Positions 27,780 through 35,694 of a stretch of 64,000 bases of DNA are shown here, one piece after another. The position numbers and the translations under genes are program-made. This stretch comes from Caulobacteraceae bacterium PMMR1 (lineage in GTDB: Bacteria; Pseudomonadota; Alphaproteobacteria; Caulobacterales; Caulobacteraceae). The stretch spans positions 1,116,001 through 1,180,000 of the forward strand of contig JPOM01000001.1 of NCBI GenBank assembly GCA_000733915.1, read 5' to 3'. Below the pieces are notes generated by a model. That model searched no databases and was not told the origin of the DNA. It saw nothing but the letters and a program-made list of their open reading frames with translations. The stretch's first letter is position 1. Every line of letters begins with the position of its first letter.

Positions 27780-27855
27780 GCCTGGGTAGCTCAGTTGGTA
27801 GAGCAGCGGATTGAAAATCCGCGTGTCGGTGGTTCGAATCCGCCCCCAGGCACCA
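27780..27855 (+). tRNA. tRNA-Phe (GAA)
   Basis: This is a full 76 nt cloverleaf. Acceptor GCCTGGG pairs with CCCAGGC, followed by A and an encoded CCA. The D arm is GCTCAGTTGGTAGAGC and the T arm contains GGTTCGAATCC. The anticodon stem GCGGA/TCCGC encloses loop TTGAAAA, giving GAA. Confidence 0.97.
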
Positions 27856-27927
27856 TCGTCGCACGTCCCTGACCGCGAGCTTTCCGCGCCGGTTTGATGG
27901 CGCTTGCGCCGCGAGCGCGTCTCAAAT

Positions 27928-27942
27928 TGCTGCGTTGCACAA
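27928..27942 (+). promoter_or_regulatory. Imperfect copy of the TGCTGC-N-TTGCA element
   Basis: TGCTGCGTTGCACAA matches the perfect palindrome at 28003-28017 in 12 of 15 positions. The two centres are 75 bp apart. Confidence 0.4.
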
Positions 27943-28002
27943 TGTTTTCTCGTGCGGCGGGAGCCGCGGTGCCTAAGCTTCGCTTGGAGCGACGAAATAT
28001 TC

Positions 28003-28017
28003 TGCTGCATTGCAGCA
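28003..28017 (+). promoter_or_regulatory. Perfect palindrome, candidate operator
   Basis: TGCTGCA-T-TGCAGCA is a perfect inverted repeat and contains CTGC-N3-GCAG, the form described for PhaR-type repressors of polyhydroxyalkanoate genes. Whether such a repressor acts here is unknown. Confidence 0.5.
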
Positions 28018-28347
28018 TTGTCACTTGACCCCGCTCGCGTTCTGCGTGGCGGCCCTTGACGGGACTGGGGGCTGTTGCGAAAGGGAACCCGACCGCAATC
28101 CGCAGGATCGTGGTAAGGCCGTGTGCCCTGGCGACAGGGCGGGCGGGCGACAGTGCGCCTCACGAGACGCAGGCTTCATCCCTCGGGGTGGCGCGCGGCG
28201 GATCCGATCGGCGTAGCGATAGCGAACCGTAGCAGCCATTCGGCTCGAATGACGTTACGGGATTAGTTCAGAGTAGGGTGGAGACGCTCTCGCGCGACGA
28301 CCCTCGGTCCTCAACGTGCTAGACCAACCAGGAACTGGCTCAAGAAA

Positions 28348-29271
28348 ATGCTGGAACAGAAGCGAACCACACCCCTTCTCGCGCTCGTCGGCGCCGCGGC
28401 CCTGCTCGTGGCCGCCCCGGCGATGGCGCAGACCGCCGCCCCGGCCGACAATTCGGCCGCGGCGAGCTCTAACGCAACCACCACGACGGCCGCAAACACC
28501 ACCGCGGCCAACACCACCTCGGCTTCGACGGGCGCGGGTGCGAGCGGCGGCGACACGGCGGCCCCAATCGGCATCAAGCACGCCGGCAAGCTGACCCCGG
28601 TCCAGATGTTCATCGACGCGACCCCGGTCGTGAAGGTGGTGATGATCGGCCTGCTGCTGGCCTCGATGCTGAGCTGGATCATCTTCATCTCGAAGATCAT
28701 CGAGTTCGCCCGTCTCAATCGTCAGGCAAACAACTTCGTGGAGTCCTTCCGCGGGGCCCGCTCCATTGCGGACATCAACCGCATGTCGTCCTCCGAAGAG
28801 TTCCAGGGCAATCCCCTGGCCGACATGGCGGCGGCGGCCTCGGGCGAAGTCGAGCTGAGCCGTCAAGCCGGCCTGCAGGTCGCCGGGGAGCATCGCGACT
28901 CCACCGTCACCCGCGCCGCGGCCGCTGTCGGCGCCGTCCAGGCGGGCCTGGCCCGTCGCCTCTCGGGCGGCATGCAGTTCCTGGCCTCGGTCGGCTCCTC
29001 GGGTCCGTTCATCGGCCTGTTCGGCACCGTCTACGGCATCATGAACTCGTTCATCGGCATCGCGAACACCAACACCACGAACCTCGCGGTCGTGGCGCCG
29101 GGTATCGCCGAGGCCCTGCTGGCGACCGGTATCGGCCTTTTTGCCGCCATTCCGTCGGTTATCTTCTACAACTACTTCCAGACGCGGATCGCCGCCTTCG
29201 GCACCCGTTCGGAAGGGTTCGTGGCGGAACTGATGAACGCCATTTCCCGCCAGCTCGACCGCGGAGCGTAA
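28348..29271 (+). CDS. exbB: ExbB/TolQ-type proton channel subunit
   Basis: This 307 aa subunit, with ExbD, uses the proton gradient to energise TonB. A cleavable signal peptide is likely (residues 1-27, ending PAMAQ). A low-complexity Ala/Thr/Asn linker follows to about residue 70. Membrane helices lie near 93-115, 210-235 and 255-280. The last two belong to the MotA/TolQ/ExbB domain with FLASVGSSGPFIGLFGTVYG and GIAEALLATGIGLFAAIPSV. The N-terminal signal plus linker makes it longer than the E. coli protein and is typical of a subgroup of alphaproteobacterial ExbB. It heads a three-gene operon with exbD and tonB. Confidence 0.93.
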   Translation: MLEQKRTTPLLALVGAAALLVAAPAMAQTAAPADNSAAASSNATTTTAANTTAANTTSASTGAGASGGDTAAPIGIKHAGKLTPVQMFIDATPVVKVVMIGLLLASMLSWIIFISKIIEFARLNRQANNFVESFRGARSIADINRMSSSEEFQGNPLADMAAAASGEVELSRQAGLQVAGEHRDSTVTRAAAAVGAVQAGLARRLSGGMQFLASVGSSGPFIGLFGTVYGIMNSFIGIANTNTTNLAVVAPGIAEALLATGIGLFAAIPSVIFYNYFQTRIAAFGTRSEGFVAELMNAISRQLDRGA

Positions 29272-29277
29272 ACGCCT

Positions 29278-29715
29278 ATGGCAGCTCAACTTTCGGGCCC
29301 GGCCACGGGCTCGAAGTTCAACATCAAGCAGAACAGCGAAATCAACGTCACACCGTTCGTGGACGTGATGCTGGTCCTCTTGATCATCTTCATGGTGGCG
29401 GCTCCGCTCGCCACCGTGTCGGTGCCCATTGATCTTCCGACCGCCGTGGCGCCGCCGACTCCCAACCCGCCTAAGCCGGTGTACATCTCGATCAAGAAGG
29501 ATGGAGCCTTGTTCATCGGCGACTTCCCGACCGACATTGAATCGCTGGGCGCTGACCTGAAGAAGAACATCGGCGCACGCGACCCGAACAAGGAGCGGAT
29601 CTTCATTCGCGCGGACAAGGAGACCGAGTATGGGGACTTCCTCCGCGTGATGAACAAGCTCCAGGACAACGGGTTCTACAGCGTCGCTCTCGTCGGTGAA
29701 GACAACAGCAAGTAA
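29278..29715 (+). CDS. exbD: ExbD/TolR-type proton channel subunit
   Basis: This 145 aa protein has one membrane helix. The conserved protonatable aspartate is in EINVTPFVDVMLVLLIIFMV (residues 22-41). The periplasmic domain includes VYISIKKDGALFIGD and RIFIRADKETEYGDFLRVM. It pairs with ExbB to form the proton channel that drives TonB. The gene starts 6 bp after exbB, and tonB follows 11 bp after its stop. Confidence 0.96.
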   Translation: MAAQLSGPATGSKFNIKQNSEINVTPFVDVMLVLLIIFMVAAPLATVSVPIDLPTAVAPPTPNPPKPVYISIKKDGALFIGDFPTDIESLGADLKKNIGARDPNKERIFIRADKETEYGDFLRVMNKLQDNGFYSVALVGEDNSK

Positions 29716-29726
29716 GGGCCGCGCGT

Positions 29727-30452
29727 ATGACTGAAGCTCAGGAGGCCCCTCACCGTTACGACCCGCTCTGGGACGACGGTCCCAGGAGGAAGGGTCTGAA
29801 GACCGAGCATATTGTGGCGGGGGTCGTGGTGCTCGCGCTGCACGCTGGTCTGATCTACTACCTCTACAAGACCAAGATCGAGCCCAAGTACGTCACCTAC
29901 GAGGACGTGGCGACGAAGGTGGACCTGGTGAAGCCGGCGCCGCCGCCGCCTCCGCCGCCGCCCCTCCGCCGCCGCCGCCCCAGGCGCCCGGACGCCGCCG
30001 CCGATCGCGCCGCACCCCACGCCGCCGCCGCCGATGTCGCTCCCCTCGCCGGAGCCGCTTCAGCTGCCGCCGGCGCCCGCGCCGCGCCAGGAAAGCGTAG
30101 CGCCGCCTCAGCCTGTGCCGCCGTCGCCCCGGCGCCGCCGGCTGCACCGGCGGTGATCACCAGCCCCGACTGGATCCGCAAGCCCGACGGCAACGACCTC
30201 GCGGACCTTTTCCCTGACCGCGCCCAGCGGCTGGAGAAGTCGGGTTCGACGACCATGACGTGCACTGTGCGCGCCAATGGCATGCTGACGGCCTGCGCCA
30301 TCGTCAACGAGGATCCCTCCGGCTACGGCTTTGGCGAGGCGGCGCTCAAGGCGGCGTCGCGCTTTAAGATGCGCCCCGCGACAGCGGATGGCCGTCCGGT
30401 GGAGGGCGCGAAGGTGACGATCCCGATCCGCTGGACGCTTCCGGCGAGCTGA
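29727..30452 (+). CDS. tonB: TonB energy-transducing protein, with doubtful linker frame
   Basis: The 241 aa product has a cytoplasmic start, one membrane helix (about residues 28-48), a proline run from residue 71 and a C-terminal TonB domain. That domain runs from about residue 150 and includes CTVRANGMLTACAIVNEDPSG and GAKVTIPIRWTLPAS. Between about 29,960 and 30,135 the open frame gives an odd Ala/Arg-rich stretch. A neighbouring frame there reads TPPPIAPHPTPPPPMSLPSP, which is what a TonB linker should look like. Two opposite indels would explain this. The protein transmits energy to outer-membrane TonB-dependent receptors. Confidence 0.88.
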   Translation: MTEAQEAPHRYDPLWDDGPRRKGLKTEHIVAGVVVLALHAGLIYYLYKTKIEPKYVTYEDVATKVDLVKPAPPPPPPPPLRRRRPRRPDAAADRAAPHAAAADVAPLAGAASAAAGARAAPGKRSAASACAAVAPAPPAAPAVITSPDWIRKPDGNDLADLFPDRAQRLEKSGSTTMTCTVRANGMLTACAIVNEDPSGYGFGEAALKAASRFKMRPATADGRPVEGAKVTIPIRWTLPAS

Positions 30453-30478
30453 GATCGCAGGTCCATCCCGTCATTCAG

Positions 30479-30507
30479 GGCCGCGCCTTCGGGGGCGGCC
30501 CTTTTTC
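30479..30507 (+). terminator. Rho-independent terminator after tonB
   Basis: GGGCCGCGCC and GGGGCGGCCC form a stem with one mismatch around TTCG. Five T residues follow at 30503-30507. It lies 26 bp after the tonB stop. Confidence 0.85.
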
Positions 30508-30557
30508 TTGCCCGGAACGGTCGCGCCCTTTAGGTTCCGCGCTCTTCGCGCCAGGCC

Positions 30558-31643
30558 TTGCGAGTCGAACGCTTCTCCGTGCCCGATCCCGTCATCATCT
30601 CCGTGGACGCCATGGGCGGCGACATCGGCGCGGCCGTCAGCGTCGCGGGCGTCGACCTCGCGCTGGAGCGGATCGGCCCCTCGCGCGAGGTCCGCTTCCT
30701 GCTGCACGGCGATGAGCGCGCCATCGCCGCCGAGCTGGCCCGCCATCCCCGGGCGAAGGCCGCCTGCGAGATCCGGCACACCGATCAGGTGATCGCCGGC
30801 GACGAGAAGCCCGCCGTCGCCCTGCGCCGCGGCAAGGGCTCCAGTCTCTGGAACGCGGTGGAGGCTATTCGCGACGGCCAGGCGCACGCCGCCGTCTCGG
30901 GCGGGAACACGGGCGCGCTCATGGCCATCTCCAAGCTGATCCTGCGCATGGCGGGCGGGCTGGAGCGGCCGGCGATCGTCGCCAGCTGGCCCACGGCGCG
31001 GGGCATCACCTCGCTGCTGGACGTGGGGGCCAATCTGGAAAGCGACGCCGCCCAGCTGGTGGAATTCGCCATCATGGGCGAGGCGTTCCACCGCGCCGTT
31101 CACGCCCGGTCTGGCGCGCGGCCCTCCGTGGGCCTGCTCAACGTCGGCTCGGAGGACGTGAAGGGTCACGAGGAGGTGCGCGAGGCCCATCGCCTGCTGC
31201 GTGACACGGGGCTGGAGCTGAACTTCTTCGGCTTTGTCGAAGGCAACGATATCGCCCGCGGGACCGTGGACGTGATCGTCACCGACGGCTTCACCGGGAA
31301 TGTGGCCTTAAAGACCGGCGAGGGCCTGGCGCGCTTCTTCGCCGACACCCTTCTGGAGTCGCTGAGGTCGAGCCCGCTGGCCATGGCCGGCGCGGTCCTG
31401 GCCCAGGGGGCGATCCGCGACATGCGCCGCCGCCTGACGCCGCCGGGAGGCGGGCCGCTGCTCGGGCTGAAGGGCACGGTGGTGAAGTGCCACGGGGGCG
31501 CGGACGCGGCCGGTTTCGCCGACGGGATCAAGATCGCCGTCGATCTCGCCTCCAGCGGCTATGCGGACCAGATCGCCCGCAACCTGGAGCGCCTCGCCGC
31601 CGCCCTGAAGGCGGACGCCGCGCCCAAGGAGGCGGTCACTTGA
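30558..31643 (+). CDS. plsX: Phosphate acyltransferase PlsX
   Basis: This enzyme makes acyl-phosphate from acyl-ACP for phospholipid synthesis. Diagnostic segments are ISVDAMGGDIG, AVSGGNTGALMAISK, LLDVGANLESDAAQLVEFA, NVGSEDVKGHEE and VIVTDGFTGNVALKTGEG. The start is uncertain. TTG 30558 gives 361 aa, while GTG 30579 gives MPDPVIISVDAMGG, closer to the usual N terminus. Neither has a strong ribosome site. Its stop overlaps the fabH start, and plsX-fabH is the standard order. Confidence 0.94.
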   Translation: MRVERFSVPDPVIISVDAMGGDIGAAVSVAGVDLALERIGPSREVRFLLHGDERAIAAELARHPRAKAACEIRHTDQVIAGDEKPAVALRRGKGSSLWNAVEAIRDGQAHAAVSGGNTGALMAISKLILRMAGGLERPAIVASWPTARGITSLLDVGANLESDAAQLVEFAIMGEAFHRAVHARSGARPSVGLLNVGSEDVKGHEEVREAHRLLRDTGLELNFFGFVEGNDIARGTVDVIVTDGFTGNVALKTGEGLARFFADTLLESLRSSPLAMAGAVLAQGAIRDMRRRLTPPGGGPLLGLKGTVVKCHGGADAAGFADGIKIAVDLASSGYADQIARNLERLAAALKADAAPKEAVT

Positions 31644-32617
31644 GCGCCACGCGCAGTCTGGTCACCGGGGTCGGCGGCTATCTCCCGGCGGAGATTGTGA
31701 CCAACGACGACCTCGCCCAGACGGTCGACACCTCCGACGCGTGGATCCAGGAGCGGACCGGCATCCGTCAGCGCCGCCGCGCGGCCAAGGACGAGGCCAC
31801 CTCCGATCTGGCGGTGGAGGCCGCGCGGCGGGCCCTGGCGGCGGCCGGCCGCACGCCCGCGGACCTCGACCTGATCATCGTCGCCACGACCACGCCCGAC
31901 CTGACCTTTCCTGCGACCGCCGCCATCGTCCAGCGCAAGCTCGGGGCGCCGGTCGGCGTCGCCTTCGACGTGCAGGCCGTTTGCTCGGGCTTCGTCTACG
32001 CCCTGGCGGTGGCGGACGGCTTCGTCGCCCGGGGTCAGAGCCGCTGCGCCCTCGTGATCGGGGCCGAGATCATGACGCGCCTGCTCGACTACCAGGACCG
32101 CACCACCTGCGTGCTGTTCGGCGACGGGGCGGGCGCCTTCGTGCTGGAGCCTGGCGCAGGGCAGGGGACCAAGGCGGACCGCGGCCTGCTCGCCACCGCG
32201 CTCCGCTGCGACGGGACCAAGCAGGACCTGCTCTACGTCGATGGCGGACCCTCCACGAGCGGCGCGGTCGGCCACCTGCGCATGGCCGGCCAGCAGGTGT
32301 TCCGCCACGCGGTCGTCAACATCGCCGAGGCCGTGCGCGCCGCCGCCGACGCCGCGGGCGTCGACATGGCCGAGGTGGACTGGTTCATCCCCCACCAGGC
32401 CAACCAGCGCATCCTGCAGGGTGTGGCCCATCGCCTCGGCATCGAGGAGAGCCGGGTCGTCTCCACCGTCGCGGAACACGCCAATACGTCCGCCGCCTCG
32501 ATCCCGCTGGCGCTGGACGCGGCCATGGCCGATGGCCGGATCGGCCCAGGCGCCCTGCTGATTCTGGAGGCGATGGGCGGCGGCCTGACCTGGGGCGCGG
32601 CGACGCTACGCCTCTGA
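31640..32617 (+). CDS. fabH: Beta-ketoacyl-ACP synthase III
   Basis: This 325 aa enzyme starts fatty-acid synthesis by condensing acetyl-CoA with malonyl-ACP. The catalytic triad is visible: C115 in DVQAVCSGFVYAL, the histidine in WFIPHQANQRI and the asparagine in EHANTSAASIP. The C-terminal EAMGGGLTWGAATLRL is typical. The start is TTG at 31640, overlapping the plsX stop, with AAGGAGG about 7 nt upstream. Confidence 0.96.
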   Translation: MSATRSLVTGVGGYLPAEIVTNDDLAQTVDTSDAWIQERTGIRQRRRAAKDEATSDLAVEAARRALAAAGRTPADLDLIIVATTTPDLTFPATAAIVQRKLGAPVGVAFDVQAVCSGFVYALAVADGFVARGQSRCALVIGAEIMTRLLDYQDRTTCVLFGDGAGAFVLEPGAGQGTKADRGLLATALRCDGTKQDLLYVDGGPSTSGAVGHLRMAGQQVFRHAVVNIAEAVRAAADAAGVDMAEVDWFIPHQANQRILQGVAHRLGIEESRVVSTVAEHANTSAASIPLALDAAMADGRIGPGALLILEAMGGGLTWGAATLRL

Positions 32618-32665
32618 GGCGCACGCCCTTTCCGGGCTCGCGCTTGTAGGTCGCACGCGAAGCCT

Positions 32666-32694
32666 TTGACGCCGCGCGCCTTTCGCGCCTAAAC
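32666..32694 (+). promoter_or_regulatory. Candidate ihfA promoter
   Basis: TTGACG (32666-32671) and CTAAAC (32689-32694) are 17 bp apart, similar to the Caulobacter housekeeping consensus. It lies about 28 bp before the ihfA start. Confidence 0.45.
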
Positions 32695-32721
32695 CGGAGG
32701 CGGGGCAGGATACGGGCGACG

Positions 32722-33114
32722 ATGAACAATACCTTGACCCGGGCGGACCTGGCGGAAGCGGTGCACCAGGAAGTGGGGCTTAGTCGCCAGGATTGCGCCC
32801 TTCTGGTCGAGCGCACGCTTGATCTTGTGGTCGAGGCGCTCGAACGGGGCGAGACCGTCAAGCTTTCGGGCTTCGGCGTCTTCCAGGTTCGCGCCAAGAG
32901 CGCCCGCATGGGCCGCAATCCCAAGACGGGCGAGCCTGCGCCGATCGACCCGCGCCGGGTGATCAGCTTCCGCGCCTCCCAGGTCATGAAGGCCAAGGTC
33001 GACAGCGCCTTCAACAGCCGCCAGCTGAACGGGCACGGGCGCGATGGCCTGCCGACGGGCTCGCTGGACCGCGACGGCGTCCCGTCGGACCGCCGCGTCG
33101 CCAACGCCGGCTGA
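32722..33114 (+). CDS. ihfA: Integration host factor alpha subunit, with C-terminal extension
   Basis: This is a DNA-bending nucleoid protein of the HU/IHF family. Residues 1-100 are typical: [35 protein letters not shown] and the DNA-contacting arm [17 protein letters not shown]. The protein continues to 130 aa with a hydrophilic tail rich in Gly, Asp and Arg ([16 protein letters not shown]), about 30 residues beyond usual IHF alpha. It is followed by a MerR-family gene 13 bp later, as in many alphaproteobacteria. Confidence 0.93.
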   Translation: MNNTLTRADLAEAVHQEVGLSRQDCALLVERTLDLVVEALERGETVKLSGFGVFQVRAKSARMGRNPKTGEPAPIDPRRVISFRASQVMKAKVDSAFNSRQLNGHGRDGLPTGSLDRDGVPSDRRVANAG

Positions 33115-33127
33115 GGGAGCGGCCCAG

Positions 33128-33562
33128 GTGGCGGCGAAAGGGCCCGAGGCCTTCCGCACCATCTCCGAGGCGTCGGACGAACTCGGCGTGCCCCAGCACG
33201 TGCTGCGGTTCTGGGAGACGAAGTTCTCCTTCATTCGCCCCATGAAGCGCGCCGGCGGCCGCCGGCTCTATCGTCCTCAAGACCTGGCGGTCCTGAAGAG
33301 CGTGCAGCGGCTGCTGCACGAGCAGGGCTACACCATCAAGGGCGTGCAGCGCCTGCACAAGGAGCACGGGCTGAAGCGCCTGGTCGCGGGCGGCGGCGAG
33401 GACCCGTCCGCGGTCGACGCCTTAGGCGACGCTGCGCCGGACGATGGCGCGGCCTCGGCGATGGGCGGCGGCGCCCGCGCGGCCCTGGAACGCGCCCTGG
33501 CGGAGCTGGAGGCGGCCAAGGCGCGCCTTGACGCCCTGCTCATCGGCGACGCCGCAAGCTGA
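33128..33562 (+). CDS. MerR-family transcriptional regulator
   Basis: This 144 aa protein has an N-terminal MerR-type winged helix: [20 protein letters not shown] then [22 protein letters not shown]-terminal alanine/glutamate-rich helix ([20 protein letters not shown]) is probably a dimerising coiled coil. No metal- or drug-binding cysteines are seen, so the effector is unknown. The GTG at 33128 has GGGAG about 9 nt upstream. It is close behind ihfA and ahead of tRNA-Pro. Confidence 0.88.
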   Translation: MAAKGPEAFRTISEASDELGVPQHVLRFWETKFSFIRPMKRAGGRRLYRPQDLAVLKSVQRLLHEQGYTIKGVQRLHKEHGLKRLVAGGGEDPSAVDALGDAAPDDGAASAMGGGARAALERALAELEAAKARLDALLIGDAAS

Positions 33563-33583
33563 CGCGGGGATCGCACTTGGGGT

Positions 33584-33613
33584 TTGCCTTCGCCTCAGCG
33601 ACCTGCGTATAAG
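33584..33613 (+). promoter_or_regulatory. Candidate tRNA-Pro promoter
   Basis: TTGCCT (33584-33589) and TATAAG (33608-33613) are 18 bp apart. The -10 ends 11 bp before the tRNA. Confidence 0.5.
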
Positions 33614-33624
33614 CCGCCCTTCGT

Positions 33625-33701
<77 letters not shown>

Positions 33702-33738
33702 TCGCCTTGACCCGGCGGCCGCCGCAGAGCCCGCCGGT

Positions 33739-33942
33739 TTACTTCCGGTCCGCCCCGTTCATCCAGCTGAGCAGCGGCAGGACCGGCACGCCCCAGCCGA
33801 TGCCCACGATGGCGTAGTAGGCGAGCTGCATCCAGGGCGAGGGCGGCAGCCGCGCGCCGATCCACCCCGCCGCCCCCACGTACAGGAAGACGAACAGCAG
33901 AAGGCCGATGCCTCCGATCAGCTTTCGCGTGCGCGCGGGCAA
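33739..33942 (-). CDS. DUF2842-like small membrane protein
   Basis: The 67 aa product begins with the basic stretch PARTRKL and has two membrane helices, [20 protein letters not shown] and [20 protein letters not shown], separated by a short loop. This matches DUF2842, a family of unknown function in alphaproteobacteria. TTG at 33942 is chosen because GGAGG lies 6 nt upstream. The open frame extends further, but no better start is seen. It is convergent with tRNA-Pro and on the same strand as the next membrane-protein gene. Confidence 0.75.
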   Translation of the reverse strand: MPARTRKLIGGIGLLLFVFLYVGAAGWIGARLPPSPWMQLAYYAIVGIGWGVPVLPLLSWMNGADRK

Positions 33943-34028
33943 GGCCGCCTCCGGGTCGTTCCGCTCCGCATTTAGAGTAAGGCGGGCGCGGCGTGAACCG
34001 GAGGCTGGCCAGATCCGAGCTGAAGCGA

Positions 34029-34295
34029 TCAGGCCTCGCGTCGGCGGAACAGTCCCAGCAGGAACAGCAGCACGATCGCGCCCACCAGGCTGACCCCGAG
34101 CTCGGTCCAGAACGGGTGCAGCGACGCCATCGGGTAGAAGCCGAGCGCGCGGACGATCCAGCCGCCCAGGACCGCGCCGATCAGGCCGATCACCAGGTTC
34201 ACGAACAAGCCGTGATGGCGGTTCATCACCATGCCGGCGATCCACCCGGCCAGTAGGCCGATCACGATCCAAGAGACGATCCCAAGGCTGTGCAT
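34029..34295 (-). CDS. GlsB/YeaQ/YmgE family stress-response membrane protein
   Basis: This 88 aa protein of three membrane helices has the family's glycine-rich pattern: GIVSWIVIGLLAGWIAGMVM, then LVIGLIGAVLGGWIV and a C-terminal helix ending RRREA. Proteins of this family are induced under general stress in many bacteria, and their exact role is unclear. The ATG at 34295 is preceded by GGGAGAAG. It lies between the DUF2842 gene and the divergent heme A synthase gene. Confidence 0.88.
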   Translation of the reverse strand: MHSLGIVSWIVIGLLAGWIAGMVMNRHHGLFVNLVIGLIGAVLGGWIVRALGFYPMASLHPFWTELGVSLVGAIVLLFLLGLFRRREA

Positions 34296-34354
34296 CTTCC
34301 GCTTCTCCCATTCCCGACGGGTCTTGCCGCCCGCCGTCGGCACCTTAGCTGAAA

Positions 34355-34376
34355 CCGATGCCGATGCCGATGCCGA
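34355..34376 (+). repeat. Tandem hexamer CCGATG, 3.7 copies
   Basis: Three copies of CCGATG are followed by CCGA. The tract lies in the non-coding gap before the heme A synthase gene and adds several spurious ATG codons. Confidence 0.7.
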
Positions 34377-34495
34377 ACCTTGGACGAAGTTCCGCCCCGC
34401 TTTCGCCCCGCACGCCGTGGACGCAGATCGGACAGGGGATTAGAGGGCTCGGGGCTGAACGGCGCGGGCGAGATCCCGCCGATCGAAAGTCGTCG

Positions 34496-35539
34496 ATGCG
34501 TTGGAGCTATAACCTGGAGCGCTCCTACGGCGTGGCCGCCTGGCTCTTCGCCGTCGCCGCCCTGATCGTGGCCATGGTGGTCGTGGGCGGGGCCACGCGC
34601 CTGACCGGCTCGGGCCTGTCGATCACCGAATGGAAGCCGATCCTAGGCGTCGTGCCGCCGCTCAGCGAGCAGGGCTGGCAGGTCGCCTTCCACAAGTACC
34701 AGCAAATCCCGCAGTACCACTATGTGACCCGCGGTATCTCGCTCGGCGAGTTCAAGACGCTCTACTGGTGGGAGTGGGGGCATCGGCTGCTCGCCCGCCT
34801 GCTGGGCCTGGTGTTCTTCGTTCCGCTGGTCGTCTTCCTCTGGCTGAAGCGGATTCCCCGCCGATTGGTCTGGCGGTGCTGGGCGATCCTGGCGCTGGGC
34901 GCCCTGCAGGGCCTGGTCGGCTGGTGGATGGTGGCGAGTGGGCTGGAGCAGCGGGTGTCGGTCGCGCCGGAGCGGCTGGCCACGCACCTGGGCTTGGCGC
35001 TCCTGGTCTATTGCGCCTGCCTCTGGACGGCCCTTGAGGCCTGGTTCGGCCGCGGTCGCTCGCCGCTCGGCCAAGACGAACGCTGGGCGTCCAACGCGGG
35101 GGCGCTGGCCGCGGCGGTCTATTTGCAGAGCCTGCTGGGCGCGCTGGTCGCGGGCTCCAAGGCCGGTCTGGTCTACAACGACTGGCCGCTGATGGGCGGG
35201 CGCCTGTTCCCGCACGACTATGTCCAGAAGGGGCAGGGGATGCTCGACGCTCTGCTGCACAGTCAGGCGGCGGTGCAGTTTAACCACCGCATCGGCGCCT
35301 ATGTCGTCTTCGCCCTCGTGATGACTTTCGCGGCCCTGATCTGGCGGGCGCCGCGCATCCCGCAGGGAAGCCGGACCGCCGCGGCGGTGCTGGCGGGCGC
35401 CGTGGTGGTCCAGGTTCTGCTCGGCGTCACGACCCTGATGGCGGGCGACCCCCTGTGGCTGGCGCTGCTGCACCAGCTTGGGGCTGTCGCGGTACTGAGC
35501 GCGGCGGTCGTGACGGCCTGGCGCCTGCGCCGGAGCTGA
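34496..35539 (+). CDS. ctaA: Heme A synthase (COX15/CtaA family)
   Basis: This 347 aa membrane enzyme oxidises the heme O methyl group to give heme A for cytochrome oxidase. Eight membrane helices are apparent. The heme-ligand histidines are in WWEWGHRLLARLLG, ATHLGLALLVY, QFNHRIGAYVV and LLHQLGAVAVL. GGATRLTGSGLSITEWKPI near the N terminus is the family signature. The ATG at 34496 is chosen to match the family's N terminus (MRWSYNLERSYGV). In-frame ATGs upstream fall in a hexamer repeat and are unlikely. Other cytochrome oxidase genes are not in the window. Confidence 0.94.
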   Translation: MRWSYNLERSYGVAAWLFAVAALIVAMVVVGGATRLTGSGLSITEWKPILGVVPPLSEQGWQVAFHKYQQIPQYHYVTRGISLGEFKTLYWWEWGHRLLARLLGLVFFVPLVVFLWLKRIPRRLVWRCWAILALGALQGLVGWWMVASGLEQRVSVAPERLATHLGLALLVYCACLWTALEAWFGRGRSPLGQDERWASNAGALAAAVYLQSLLGALVAGSKAGLVYNDWPLMGGRLFPHDYVQKGQGMLDALLHSQAAVQFNHRIGAYVVFALVMTFAALIWRAPRIPQGSRTAAAVLAGAVVVQVLLGVTTLMAGDPLWLALLHQLGAVAVLSAAVVTAWRLRRS

Positions 35540-35559
35540 CGGTATCAAGATACCGTATC
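35539..35559 (+). promoter_or_regulatory. Nested palindromes in GTATC/GATAC between ctaA and rplM
   Basis: ACGGTATC-AA-GATACCGT is a perfect inverted repeat at 35539-35556. It overlaps GATAC-C-GTATC at 35549-35559. It starts at the last base of the ctaA stop codon and lies about 55 bp before the rplM promoter. It is a candidate operator of unknown factor. Confidence 0.5.
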
Positions 35560-35611
35560 GCTGAATCCGTTGTGGCATAAGGACTTTCCCGGGCCCTGCG
35601 AAACAATTGCG

Positions 35612-35640
35612 TTGACAGGCTCGCGCTCGCCCCCTATCGA
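35612..35640 (+). promoter_or_regulatory. Promoter of rplM-rpsI
   Basis: A consensus TTGACA (35612-35617) is followed by a 17 bp spacer and TATCGA (35635-35640). A short leader of about 48 nt would precede rplM. Confidence 0.65.
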
Positions 35641-35694
35641 CGCCGATCTTTCGACCGGACGGCCCTCTCGCCGCCGGCGCTCAGGATTTGACCC

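Larger units (their letters stand above)
27856..28347 (+). other. Gene-free 492 bp region upstream of exbB
   Basis: No coding region here is convincing on either strand. It contains a perfect 15-bp palindrome with an imperfect copy 75 bp upstream, and a second palindrome, CATTCG-GCT-CGAATG, at 28237-28251. This looks like a regulated promoter region for the TonB operon. It may also contain a long leader. Confidence 0.6.

Noticed and set aside
27627-28163. Minus-strand frame across yacG and tRNA-Phe
   Set aside because: It covers a real tRNA on the other strand and shows no protein family pattern.
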